Shown one piece after another: positions 46,756 to 58,997 of a DNA stretch of 64,000 nt (positions within the stretch are counted from its first letter, which is position 1; every line of letters begins with the position of its first letter). A model generated the notes under the pieces. That model searched no databases, was not told the origin of the DNA, and saw only the letters and a list, made by a program, of their open reading frames with translations. Location of the stretch: positions 2,108,001 through 2,172,000 of the forward strand of contig JAVTVJ010000011.1 in the NCBI GenBank assembly GCA_034509425.1. The letters are read 5' to 3'. This stretch comes from Eopsaltria australis (taxonomy: Eukaryota > Chordata > Aves > Passeriformes > Petroicidae). Position numbers and translations under genes: made by a program.

Positions 46756-47175
46756 ATATTTCTCCAAATAGTTTGATAGCCTTAAAAAAGCCCACAACAA
46801 TTCTGCTAAAATCCTGTAAGAGCTTTTATAAAATCTTATAAGATCAGCCAAATCACCTACTATGGAAAATCACTGTCCACTTGGAAAACCTCAGTAATTT
46901 GAGATTTAATTTTTTGACGCAATAATAGACATAGAATCTGGTTAATTGTGTGTATCCAGAGTTCTTGTTAACATTGATTTTTAATACAATAGAACACACA
47001 AAGCAAAAATGAAACAAACAGGCTATCCTTTCTGTATCTGTCATAAGAATAATCCAGCCACAAAGTTAGACTGTTTTTTTGTTTTCTTATCAACAGGGAG
47101 GCTGCAGCCAGGCAAGATTCTGGCAAACAGAGCTACTTTTTGCCCTTTTCAACTTGAGTGTGTTCCCTCTGAGTG
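46756..47175. other. Unannotated AT-rich sequence, no gene seen
   Basis: No gene or repeat family recognised. Confidence 0.55.
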
Positions 47176-47192
47176 AAAAAAAAAAAAAAAAA
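47176..47192. repeat. Poly-A run
   Basis: Seventeen consecutive A. The short + strand frame 47079-47282 crosses it, giving a lysine run, and is spurious. Confidence 0.95.
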
Positions 47193-50100
47193 GGGAAAAT
47201 GAAGAGAGGCAACAATCAAAAAAATCGCTTTGTACAGGGGGAAGGTATTGTGTTCAGCCTGACCTTGGCCTGCAACTCTTGACATCAGCTCTGGAAAATG
47301 TGTCAGTTTTCTTGCCTGGTTTGTTCAAGTGGTGAGGCCTTACTACTACTGTAAGGTGTACTTTCCATACACACACAAACATAAGTACGCTTATTTCTAT
47401 GAAGTCAGAGGCAACAAAGCTGTCTTTGTATCTAGCTCATATAATTCTTTCCTCCTTGCATAATTGCTTAGATGTTTTTGTCTGAAATTCTATTCACATT
47501 GACACTTCATGTATGTGTGAAACTGGTTTGAATGATGTCTACATTCATTAGTTTTTCCACAGTAACTATTTCCCTTACAAGGTACATGATCCCAGAGCAA
47601 AGAAAAGTTAACAATTTAAAACTCTGAGGGTGTCTTTGTTGGGAACAGTATAATTTTTTAATTCACATTCCTTTCACTTAGTTTCTGTAATCCCTGAAGA
47701 GAACAGAGTCAAACTTTGTGTTTTAATTAGGATTTTCAGTATTTATGGCCTGCAGCAATGAAAGGAAAAAAAAATAATTCTAGGGTTGTTGTGGGAAAAA
47801 AACATTGGGCCAAGTTTGCATTCTTGTGACTGTCATTTACATTTTCTAAGAACAGTTGTAAAAACTGAAAATGGTTTTATGATTCACAGCTTGTATGCCT
47901 GAAAGTAACAAACTGAATTTTGCATGAATTACTGGTCAGAAATATCTATCAAAGATAGTGAAGTTAGGCACAGAAAGTTACTCTGCAAGGAAGAGACTGG
48001 AATTTTAGACATTATGGTAACTAAGATAAAATTAAGGTTCAGGTATGCAAACTTTTCAAAATTCTTCTGATTTTATAAACACAGAAGTTGCATTATATTG
48101 GTACCAAGGGCTGAAGAATTTAATAGTGGCAGGTGAAAAGATCTTGTGTCAGGCAATAGAAGCTTACAAGAATTTAAAATCTGGTATCACTACAAATGTG
48201 CCCAAATTCACTACAGGACTGAAATATTAAAAAAGAACATTTTTGCTCTCATTGCTTTACAATAGAAGTTCATTCATGTGTCAGCTGTAGAGCATTCAGA
48301 AATGCCAGATAAATGAAACATAATTTTTCTGGTTTTGCTTAGTTATACAGTCTTGCTCTGTTCTTGTGGGCCCTTGATTTGTTTGACTGTTTATTGACAA
48401 ATTCTTGACAGCCATTGTAGGCTAAACTGTGTAAGGGGATCAAGATAATCACTCAGTGAAAATCATGCAAATATGGTACATCTCTGTGGTGGTTTAATGG
48501 AACTAGAGCATTTGCAGCAAAAACACCATCACAACACTCTTTATAGTGAAATTTTCTATACTAAAAACGTTCACAAAGAAAAGGTAAACCCCTCCAACTT
48601 AATAAAAATGAAGTTCCAAAGAGTAAGTATTAAAAGAGCAAGCATTCATGTTTATCATTAATGCTCCCAGAATAAATTCTTTTTCTTTCCTACAGGAATG
48701 AGAGAAAAGGAGCAGGACTGATTTAGTGGAGAAGCTATGACAACCCTTCTTGGTGCTGTTTTTAATAAGTAAAGAGGTGAAAGTATCTGAAATGATCCAG
48801 TAAAAATAAAAAAAAAAGAAGTATAAACATTATGTGTCTGTTTGAGACTCTATTTGCTAAGTGCTCTAAAAGCTTTGAAAGAATGTGGGAAGATTACTGT
48901 GAAAAACACACATGAGAAAAGAATAAAAATTTAGAGGTACCAGTAAAATGTAGCAAACAAGCACATACCCACCTTTGTTTTTTGATGCTAATTAGGTGTT
49001 TAACTGCTAACCATGTATTTGAAAACTCACACTACACCTTATAAAACAAGCAAGTATAATTAACACTTGAAAAGTGAAGAAAAGATCAGCTAGATGCATA
49101 GATTCATAGTTCAATATTATATGGAGAGTGTTTTCTTCCTTAGAAGAAAAGCCAGTGTCTCACTCAAGACAGTCAATTGTCTTTTGAAGCTGTTTTTTAA
49201 TGTTGCAATGGTTTAAAACTAGCAAATAATTTAAGCTGAGAAAAGTGCCTGATGTATTCTAACCCCTCTTCACTTCTTGAAGAACACACAATATTTTGCA
49301 TTTTTCATGATCCATTGAGAAAAATGTCAGTTTAGTAAAACAGAACTGTAGCTTTCCAGCAAAAAAAAGTGCAACAGCAAAAGTATCCATTGAGGTACTA
49401 ACAGATCCAACCAAAACTCACAGGTTCAAAGCTGAAATGGAAAATTTCTCTACCTCAGTTTCCATACAGTTATCTTAGTATTTGTAGGCTTCTCAGTACC
49501 TTTGAGTTCTCATAAATATTTTAAACACTCAATATTTGGACATATTTGGAAAAAAAATAAACACAAAGCCATAACCAACAATAACAGCCTCCCAAACAAA
49601 TAAAAAAGATTCTACCTTCCACTGAGAGGTCTAACACTGAATAGTATTTATTTCAGAATTGCAGTTTATGAAAGTTTAATTAGACTTATTTATGACTTTT
49701 GATTCCCTTTTGTATGTGAAAGTGTCCAGTAAGCCATGAAAGTCTAAATTTTGTGTTCTCTTCCCACTGTTCACCACTAAACCCACCTGAGACTTTGTAA
49801 ATTTTTTTAGATATTTTCTTAAAATTTCTGGGAGAATTTTTTAGAAGACGTCCTGTGAACCATGAGTTGAATTAGTAATAGCAAAATAGGGAAAATAATT
49901 TCTTTTCTAATTCATTTTTGCACCTGGGACAAGTCAAGCACAAGACAAAGGAAGGCAATAGTTTCTTTCAGTATCTAACGAATAAATGAGAGAGAATTAC
50001 TGGCTCCCACTGAGAACAATATTCCCGCAAAATTGTTGGACTACAATAATCCAAAGCATAAATCTTTCTAAAAAATTTCACTGCTTGCATACATTCACTT

Positions 50101-51036
50101 TTTTCCAGACAGATGTCTGTGTGCAACCATGAGCATGAACACTGATACACACACACTGATATGCTCCTCATTTGCTAAAAAATCACAGTCCTAAAATAGC
50201 ATGGCTATTTTTATCATTCACATTAGTGGACACATTTTTCAAAATAAGAAAAAACAACATACATCTTGCCGCTAATCATACTTACTTATCAAAATTGAAA
50301 TAAAAAGGAGTATCTTTTAAAAAATACATGTAAAAATTCATGAAATAGATTAGCTAACTTTCCTTCTCTTACATTGCTTCATTTTCTCTCAAATTTTGGT
50401 CAGATGATATATATTTATCTGAAGTGTATTTTTCTTCCCGTGGAAACCAACATCAGCTGTCTTCTCACTGACTACTGGAAAAATAGTGACAAAAGTTCTT
50501 AGTGTATCCCTAATAATTTCCGTTCAAGTCATGTCAGTAAAAAATAATGCACATTATTTCTGTACATCAAATTATAATAAATGTCATGAAAATATTGGAC
50601 TTTCACTGGGACAATAAAATCTGAAATGTGCAACTAAAACACTTGATCTAGCTTCTACAGTGATTAAAGGATGAAAACAGGCAGAAATCTATTAGAAAAA
50701 TGTTGATAACAAATGAGTTATGCTCTTTATTTTATGAATTTTTTTTCTGTGTGCATAGATGCATGAATCTTAATTTATACAAACAGTGTGCCCAAAATTA
50801 ATGAGACATCTCCTGTTAGACATCAGAACATTTCAGATGTCTTACTTAGACATAGACTTAGGCCACAGAATTCAAATTAAAACTAGATTTGGTGTAAGTC
50901 TTAATATCGATATGTGCTGATATTCATTATGGCACTTTCATCAACTATAGAAAAGAAAATTTACCAATTTACTTAACTTTATATATTTGTCTAAGAGAAG
51001 TGGAATATAAAAAGTTCTTTTAATAATATCTATTTT
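47193..51036. other. Unannotated AT-rich sequence, no gene seen
   Basis: Nothing recognised on either strand. The two + strand frames of 61-62 codons (48045-48230, 48473-48661) show no known motif. Confidence 0.55.
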
Positions 51037-51560
51037 AGAATCACAGAATCACAAACTGTTTTGGATTGGAAGGGACCTTTAAATATCACCTAGTTTCAGC
51101 TTCTCTGCCATAAGCAGGACACCTCCCACTAGACCAGGTTGCTCAAAGCCCAGTCCAAACCAGCCTTGAACTTTTCCAATTATGAAGCATCCACAACTTC
51201 TCTGGACAACCTCTTCCTGTGTATCACCACTCTCATGGTAAAAAAAAAAAATAAAAAAAATCTTTATATTCCTAAATAAATTACTTTCAGTTTAAAACTC
51301 TTGTCACTACAAGCCTTGGTAAAAAATTCTCTCTCCATCTATCTGATAAGCTCTCTTTAAGTGTTAAAAGGCCTCAATAATGTTTCTCCATAGTTTTTTC
51401 TTCTCCAGGATGAACAACCCCTCCACCTTTCTTCACAGGAGAGTTGTTCTAGACTTCTGATTATTTTCATGGTCCTCCTCGGGACATGTTCCAAGTCCAT
51501 GTCTTTTCTTCACTAGGGACAGGAGCTCAGGTGAAGTCTCATAAGAACAGGGTAGAGCAA
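51037..51560 (-). mobile_element. CR1 LINE 3' fragment, reverse orientation
   Basis: On the + strand: AGAATCACAGAATCACAAAC, TTGGATTGGAAGGGACCTTT, CACTAGACCAGGTTGCTCAA, AAGCATCCACAACTTCTCTG, GTCACTACAAGCCTTGGTAA, CTTCTCCAGGATGAACAACC and GTGAAGTCTCATAAGAACAG. This is the reverse complement of about 520 bp of CR1 3' sequence, including the C-terminal end of ORF2. An A-rich expansion at about 51240-51260 interrupts it. It is 5' truncated near 51560. It is of the same 3'-end type as the + strand copy at 53308-54198. Confidence 0.93.
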
Positions 51561-53307
51561 CTGGTACATGATAGAAAATTCAGGCTTATTCACAGAATAT
51601 AATTCAGGACCCATCATGCACATCCATGTCTCCCACCTGATGATAACTTGCCTAATAGTCGTACTGCTTTTGTTGACTGCTGGATCCCTGGAAAAATGTT
51701 TGCTTATCTCTGACACCTTGATTAGAAGACAATCATAAAATACCTGCTAAACTACCTTGCCGAACAAAGTTGGACGGACTACGTACTGAGACTCTAGAAC
51801 AGATTTTTGTTTCTTTCTTGATTTTTGATATTTAATCTTACTTTTGAAATAGCTTCTTTTTGAAATTATTTTATAAATTAAGTAAAGGTATTTATGTAAG
51901 TTATCAGAGAACGATGAAAGAAAATGTAAATTTACTCCTTTTATGCACGGTGTACACAATAGTTTTCTGCTTTATCTGGTATAGCATGCTTTTATATGGT
52001 ACATTACAGGATGAAAATTGACAGTCTTTAAGAACACCAGTTGCATGATAACTAAATGGTCTGTAATATTTTAGTAGTAAATAATGTGAAAATAACATGC
52101 AAATGGCTTTTGTTGCTATTGTTGCTCATAAATAGGTCATCTCTTAAGCCAAGTAAGAAAAATAAATGATGATATGTTTTCTTGAGACCAAATAACTTTG
52201 ATTAAAGTTCATCTTGCATTTCCATGTTGTACCATTTTACAGTTGTTTCTTTGGTAACCTCACTAATATTTAGCTATTTTTCATGTGCAGACCTCACAAA
52301 GAAAAGATTCTTGGCACTTTTAGGCAAATGTCTGTATGCATTTTCTGAGGGTGCTTTTAATAGCTAAAAAATTGTAATAGATTGATTACATGTTTACCTT
52401 TCAATGCTGTTAATTAAATTACTTTCTTGCAACTCTGTTTCTCACTGAGTTGTCATTATAAAATATCATACTTTGCAAAAATGCATTAGAAGTATGTCTT
52501 TAGTGTAGTGTTCAATATGGAAATCTATTTTTAACTATATGAAATTTTAAAAAATCTCAGTATGCGCCAGCTGTGTTTCTTGAATGCGAAAGTGAATGCA
52601 TGCTTTTTAAAGTCCTCATATATTATGCTGACAGAAATTTCCATTTAAACACATTGTAGATATGAACTGTACTTATCTGTAGCAATGTTTTTTCTTATAT
52701 GCTTACACACAAGGAATTACTAACTACAGTAATTACTATGAGGCACTTCATACCCCAGGCCACTACATGTATCAAGGTACTTGTAAAAAAAGTCTTGGAT
52801 CTGTTAATATTTATATCATTAATGATTTTGCTTGTGCTGTTGAATTTTGGTTTAGATACTATATAAAGATCAGAAAAAAAAACATTTAAGAAACACAATA
52901 TATCACAGAGAGAAAAACAAAGTAAATTATACAAAATTCTATTGTCAGAGGCATGAGTTTATTTAAGCATGACAAATAATTGCTAGGTGAAGGATAGTGC
53001 TTTCAGACAACTGAAAGAAAAAAGATTTCTGGTTATATTGGTTGATTGTTTCACAAAGATCAGGACATAAATGGGTTCATCAAAAAATCTCAGAATCACA
53101 GCTGTCCCATTCCTGGGCTTAGTATGAAATGCAGCCATCTTGTGGAAGCAATAACAGAAATAAGTAATGAATGGCAAATAAGAAGAGATTAAGATAAACA
53201 CAAAAATATTTAGTGTGCATTTGATCTTGTTCCTTACAAACACCTAGTCTCTAAACTGGAAAGACATGAATTTGATGGACAGACCCCTTTGTGAATAAAA
53301 ATTTGTT
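51561..53307. other. Unannotated AT-rich sequence, no gene seen
   Basis: No gene recognised. Four - strand frames of 64-86 codons (51747-51959, 51904-52098, 52695-52934, 52983-53243) lack known domains. Confidence 0.55.
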
Positions 53308-54198
53308 TGGACAATCACACTCAAAGTGTTGTAGTTAACAGCTCGATGTCCAAGTGGAAAACAGCAATGGGTGGTGTTCCTCAGGGGTTGGTATTAGGTC
53401 TGAAACTCTTTAGCATTTCTGTTGGTGACATGGACAGCGGAATAGCAAGTTTGCTGATGACACCAAGCTGTGTGGTGTGGTTGACCTGCTGGAGAGAAGG
53501 CTTGCCATCCAGAGGAACTTTCACAGGCTTGAGAGGCATCTGTGCAAACCTCATGAAGTTTAACAAGGCCAAGAGCAAGTTCCAGCACTTGTGTCAGGAA
53601 AATCCCAAACAACAGTGCAGGCTGGGAGGAGAATGGATTGAGATGAGGTCTTGGGAGAAAGCCTTGTTGTTTATGGATGAAAAGCTCCATGTCTCAGTAA
53701 TGTGCACTTGCAGTCCAGAAGGCCAATGACATCCTGGGCTGTATCCAAAGAGCTGTGACCAGCAGATTAGAGGTGGTGATTCTGCTCTTCTATTCAGCTC
53801 TTGTGAGACCATACCTGAAGTACTGTGTCCAGGTCTGGAACCCTCAACAAAAGAAAGTCATTTGATCTATTGGAATAAGTCCAAAGGGGAGCCACTGATG
53901 TGATCACAGAGTTTTTCACAAGGGCATGCAGTGATACGACTAGGACAAACGGCCTTAAACTGAAGGAGGGTGGGTTTAAATTAGGTATTAGGAAGAAACT
54001 TTTTTATTGTGACAGTGGTGAGACACTGAAACGGGTCGCTCAAAGAAGTTGTGTAGTCTCCATACCTGGAGGTGTTCAAGATCAGCCTGGATGGGGCTCT
54101 GAGTAACAGGTCCTATGGATGATTCCTTGCCCATGGCAGGGGTGTTGGAGACAGACGATCTTTAGAGTCTCTTTCAACCCTAAGCATTCTATGATTCT
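53308..54198 (+). mobile_element. CR1 LINE, RT C-terminal region to 3' end, internal deletion
   Basis: This is the longest CR1 copy here. Its translation shows GGVPQGLVLG, the RT motif B region, near the start. After a frameshift the catalytic FADD motif is readable at 53450-53461 in another frame. CATGAAGTTTAACAAGGCCA and TGACATCCTGGGCTGTATCC follow, then ATGAAGTACTGTGTCC-like sequence. Around 53909 about 150 bp of the usual CR1 sequence is missing ('GATCACAG' joins directly to 'AGTTTTTCACAAGGGCATGC'). The 3' end is intact: TGGAGGTGTTCAAGATCAGC, CATGGCAGGGGTGTTGGAGA and a CATTCTATGATTCT tail. The 140-codon frame 53307-53729 and its antisense shadows are ORF2 debris. The copy is inactive. Confidence 0.95.
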
Positions 54199-54561
54199 CT
54201 AAATAGTTCCCAGTACACAAGGTTTATTGGGGATTACAAATTTCTGTAGGAGGCATAAGGTACAGATAAACTAAATTTTCAGGAACCAACTATGAGTTAC
54301 TAGTTTTCCTTAGTGAGAGCTGAAGGTATCCAGTTTATTAAGGGGGACATTAACAATACATATATCTTTCTCTTTTTTTATTTAAAGAGCTATTGGGAAG
54401 CTCTGGTAATAAAAAGATTTTTGTTTACCACTACCACTATGTTGCTTTTTATTTTTCTGTGGACAGTTAGCTGAAACTATTGGAAAGTCAGTATATTCTT
54501 GAACATTTCCTTTCTGTTTGTTTAAACTATTACACTTATGAGACTCTTAGGAATCAGGGAG
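54199..54561. other. Unannotated AT-rich sequence
   Basis: No gene or repeat family seen between the CR1 tail and the tandem duplication. Confidence 0.55.
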
Positions 54562-54707
54562 AGAGGAACTGGTTTTTTGTCTGGAAAAGTCAATGGCTAC
54601 ATATGTTTAGATAGTGACGGCAGAACTACAAGAAAGAGGAAATGGTTTTTTGTCTGGAAAAGTCAATGGCTACATATGTTTAGATAGTGACGGCAGAACT
54701 ACAAGAA
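54562..54707. repeat. 73-bp tandem duplication, two copies
   Basis: The unit 54562-54634 is repeated exactly at 54635-54707 apart from one substitution (C at 54569, A at 54642). Each unit carries TTTTTTGTCTGGAAAAGTCA and GTGACGGCAGAACTACAAG. Near identity of the copies implies a recent event. Nothing in the unit looks coding or transposon-derived. Confidence 0.97.
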
Positions 54708-55161
54708 CAGGAAATGTGAATTAAGATTGTTTATTAAGATATATCTTGGCATCATATGTGTTCTTCAGTTTTTTAAGGTTTTGGCCAGAGTTTGATGAAT
54801 TTAACTGTGTATTTCTGGTGCAGCATAAACTTGAGTTACCTCTATATTTAGCTATACTGCACCTGATGGAAATTTTCTCTCCAGTTTATGCAACATTTCA
54901 CAATAATTTCATGCTCTGGGGAGAAGGGAAGGAAAGAGGAGAAAAGAACCCTTCTCCTATTTTTGCATGACTTTAAAACCAGGATGTAGATTAATGCACT
55001 TAACTTCAGTTTGAAATAAAATCAGCCTACAGAGATTTTACAAGTGTTGTACTTGCCAATTCTTGTATTTGAAGTATTATGTGTCTTGGTGATTTTTTAA
55101 GATGAGAAAAAGGAATTACTAAGCTCCATCATGTGAAAAGAAGTGAGGAAAGTAAAAATGC
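54708..55161. other. Unannotated AT-rich sequence, no gene seen
   Basis: No gene recognised. The 74-codon + strand frame 54746-54970 has no known motif. Confidence 0.55.
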
Positions 55162-55228
55162 AGAAGGAAAGAAAGGAAGGGAGAAAGAGGGAATGAGGTA
55201 AGGGAGGATGGAAGGGAGGAATGAAATT
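55162..55228 (+). repeat. Polypurine (GGAA/GGGA-rich) tract
   Basis: About 65 bases almost wholly A and G (GAAAGGAAGGGAGAAAGAGG and similar), with four T interruptions. Such tracts are diverged GGAA microsatellites and can in principle adopt triplex structure. Confidence 0.85.
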
Positions 55229-57659
55229 GGCTAGTTGTTGCATATACTAAAGCACATAATGTTTAGATTTTAAAAACATGAAGACTTTCCTGCCGAATCT
55301 CTTCCTCTAAGCAATCTGGCCTTCTTGGCTAAAAATAAAGATCCAGCTGCCATAATAACATATTGCTCTTGATTAAAAATGCTCATTAAATGGAATTGAA
55401 ATTCTTACTAGTGGCTAAAATTAATCTCTAAAATTAAAATATGGGCTTGGACTAATAGAAGAAATATACAATCTAATAATAGTTTAAGCAGATAAACTAT
55501 TCAATTATTTTGGTGTGTAAACACTTCTAATATGGCAAAAGCAGTGTCTGACAAACTGTGAATTCAGACATGGAATGACATTTTCTAATCTAAGAACTCT
55601 GTCATAGATGAACATTTTGAATTGCCTTATTCCATCCTCTTTTCTGTCCATTGTATTTATTAATCACTTCATTATTCATCATTGCAGAATTTAGGCTTAA
55701 AGAGTGGAGGGAAATAGCAGAAGAAATGTAACTAAGTCCTTTTGGGAACACCTGAACCCTTCTAGCAGAGAATTCATTTGTTGCACACTTAACACTTACC
55801 CAGATTCATCCTTTTAGAAAAAATCCAAGAGGTCAGACCCATTCTGATTGACTTCAGTTTGAAATAAAGTCCAAATGACCATCCGGGGCTGTGCGGAGGT
55901 ACTTTATTTTCCTACGCTTCTGGAAATCTGCAAGATGTAAGGTTAAATCCCTTCTCTCTTCCATAGATCTTTCAGCTTGTTTTCTGTGACTAACCAGGAG
56001 GACTTTGGTTAAAATCAGTCCTATCTTTTCCCACTCCTTCAGTATTCACTGAAATAATGTATTTCCTCCAGTAATCAGTAAAAATTTTATCTCTCTGATA
56101 TACTGTTTTTGCACAATCACATGCCATCACTTATCTTTGTCCCAGGCAGAGAGAACTAATTATCTAGAAACACGTTATAAATGTGCATTGTAAAGAGAAT
56201 ATACAGGCAAACAGTTAATTAACTTAGTCACCTATTGATTCTAAACATCACAAATAGACTGATTTCTTTTGAACAAGTCTAGCTCTAGGGCTGGTGTTAA
56301 TATAGTAGATATAGGACAAATTGAATACAATCTATGCTTTACAGTATGAATATCTATGAAACTAGACAGAAATGTCATCTCTCTCTTACAGTATACCACT
56401 CCATGCTTTACCAATAAATATAACACTTTTACATTCATAACAGAAGACTGGCTAGATTAATAAAGCAATGATTGGATCTAGCCAATCTTCTAACATTTAT
56501 AATAAGCTCATAATTTAGGATTTTCCAGGCAGCTGACTAAAGCATTTTTAATAAAAATGTTAAAGTTTATTAGCATAACCTTTTTACTAATATAAAGTTT
56601 CCAGAGTGAAGTTGTATAAAAAATCAATATACTTAAACTTTAATAAGTGCTAAGCATCATCTTTGTAAAATGTGGTTGGTCCTTTTTCTCATATGGCAAA
56701 CAGAATAAAGTAATTAAAATTAAAAAGAAAAGTGCATGTGCCAGAGTAGAATAATCACAAAATATGCCAATGCTGAGGAGGATGGGAGTAGCTATAACAG
56801 AGATGGCACTGATTTAACAAATACAGGACGTCATTCAGTGCTGTTCAGTTAGCAGAAAAATAAAGCACTTACCTGCACAAGCTACAAACTGCTTTCACAG
56901 ACAGGTATAGATGCATCTGAGTTCCTCTCATATAGCAATCAGATTTCTGACTTGGTATGGGCTTGTTCTCTTGATGCAAGACTGTCATGCCTGACTGGGA
57001 AGTCCAGCACTCTTCTATGGCTGTGTTACAGACGCTCAGAAAAGAGACCAGAGAGACTCTTTCTCATGAGTTTCAGTCTTATGTTAGTCTTGATTCTCCA
57101 GGTACTTTAAGAAATAGTTCCCTAATTAATGCAATTTAAAATATTGAAATGGTGGTACAAAGTGCTAGAGGGGTAAAGGTACAATACAGAAGGCTAGTAC
57201 TTTTCGTAGAGCTCATATAAAAAGCTTTTAACATCTATAACTTGTGGCCACTGTTACAACACATATAACTGCAAAAATTATGATTAAAAGTGCTACTTGT
57301 TAGAAAATGGCCTACTATTATTGGAACCTATTAAGTAACAATATAAATTGTAAAATATCTGTTACTCAAACAAAATGTCTGCAATGGAAAACACTACTGC
57401 AGCATACTGGTCCCCAGCTGTTATACAAAAGATTGGGATGGATCCAACAGAAAACAGAAATTGAATCAGATATTATTATTTGTTTTTCTAGAGTAGCTGC
57501 TTGCTAAAGCTATTATTTTTATTGTTATCTTCCCAAGGGTCCATTTTTCAGCTTTGGTCCTTGTGCATATAAACTTGTGAAGAATGTGGAGTGATACCAC
57601 TTTGACTGATACTAATCAGAGAAAATAAAATGTATGTCCTGAGTAGTACTTATTCAGGA
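55229..57659. other. Unannotated AT-rich sequence, no gene seen
   Basis: No gene or repeat family recognised. Frames 56241-56438 (-) and 57307-57507 (+) have no known motif. Confidence 0.55.
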
Positions 57660-58404
57660 AATCCAAAAAGATCTTCGATTCTGGGGAACAATAACCTCAT
57701 ACACCAATACAGGCTGAGGGCTGACCTTCTTGAAAGCAGCTTTGAGAAGAACGACCTGGGGGTTCTGGCGCACAACCTGTCCAGGAGCCAGCGAGGCCAA
57801 CAGAATCCTAGTGTGCGTTAGGAAGATCATTGAAAAAATGCTGAGGGAAGTTGTCCAGCCCCTCTGCTCAGCTCTGGTGAGGTCACACCTGTAGTGTCCA
57901 GTTCTGGGCTCCTCAGCACAAGACAGACTTGGAGGTCCTGGACCATATGCAGCAGATGAGATAATGATGTTTAAGGGACTGGAGCATCTCTCTTATGAGG
58001 ACAGGCTGAAGGAGCCTATTCAGGGGGCCTGTTCAGCCAGTAGAAGAGACAGCTGGAAGGGGACCATACCAATATCTGTAATTATCTGAAGGGAGGGTGC
58101 CCAGAAGATGGAGCCAGGCTCTGCTCGGTGATGCAGAGAGATAGAACAAGCGGCAACAGGCAGAAACTGATGACCAGAAATTTCTACCTGAATATCAGGA
58201 AGAACTTCTTTACTGTGCAGGTGACCAAGCACTGGAACAGATTGCCCAGAGAGGGTGCGAAGTCTCCCTCACTGCAGATGTACAAGAACCATCTGGAAGC
58301 AATCCTGTGCCATGTACCCTAGGATGACCCTGCCTGAGCAGGGATGTTGGAGCAGATGACCAACTGTGGTCCCTTCCAGCCTTACCCACTCTGTGATTCT
58401 GTGA
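57660..58404 (+). mobile_element. CR1 LINE, ORF2 C-terminus to 3' end
   Basis: In order: AATACAGGCTGAGGGCTGAC, GAACGACCTGGGGGTTCTGG, TGCTCAGCTCTGGTGAGGTC, TCTGGGCTCCTCAGC, GGGACTGGAGCATCTCTCTT, GAGGACAGGCTGAAGGAGCC, ATGGAGCCAGGCTCTGCTCG, GCACTGGAACAGATTGCCCA and TGTGGTCCCTTCCAGCC, ending CTGTGATTCTGTGA. It covers the region just after the RT catalytic domain to the 3' terminus. Several small deletions and frameshifts break it, so the frames 57630-57821 and 58128-58322 are only scraps of ORF2, and the - strand frames are shadows. The subfamily, with a CTGTGATTCTGTGA tail, differs from that at 53308. Confidence 0.95.
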
Positions 58405-58712
58405 GGCAGATTCACTGAATGTACCCATGGATCAGCAAGTGCCTTTTTGCTTCTGAAAACATCAACTTCCGTTTGCATGGAAATTGACCTTCATTTGGAC
58501 TAACCTATCATGCCTAAGAACTGTGTCTGTAAATCTAAATTACTCACTCTAGGCTTTCTTTAGGACATCAGAAGTACAAGAACCCAGAAAGGGGATGCAT
58601 CAGACATCTGGAAATATCCATTTTGGGTTGAATTGCTTTTTACTTAATATAACTTAGATAATCTAAATTTTAAGATGCAGCAAATGAATTTTAAGCAGAT
58701 TAATTCTTGACA
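58405..58712. other. Spacer between two tail-to-tail CR1 copies
   Basis: 308 bases of unique AT-rich sequence. No feature seen. Confidence 0.6.
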
Positions 58713-58997
58713 ATAGAATCATAGAATAATTTAAATTGGAAAAGGCATCTAAGATATTAAGTCCAAACACTTCCAAAACTAACACTACCAAATCAACCAT
58801 TAAACCATATTGCTAAGAGTCCCCCTTACATGTATTTTAAACATCTCCAGAGATGAGGACTCCTCCACTTCCACTGATAGCCTGTTTCAGTATTTGACAA
58901 ACCTTTAAGGGAAGAAATTTTTCCTAATATCCAGTAATAAAGGTAATTTTGTCTTATCCTATCTTTTGTTACTTGGAAGAAGAGACTGATCATTACT
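58713..58997 (-). mobile_element. CR1 LINE 3' fragment, reverse orientation
   Basis: On the + strand: ATAGAATCATAGAATAATTT, TTGGAAAAGGCATCTAAGAT, AACATCTCCAGAGATGAGGA, CTCCTCCACTTCCACTGATA, TTTTTCCTAATATCC and TTTTGTTACTTGGAAGAAGA. It is the reverse complement of the CR1 3' end type also seen at 26567-26926. It is diverged and 5' truncated, with a small internal deletion around 58945. Confidence 0.88.

Noticed and set aside
53307..53729. 140-codon + strand frame as an independent gene
   Set aside because: It is frameshifted CR1 ORF2 debris containing RT motif remnants.
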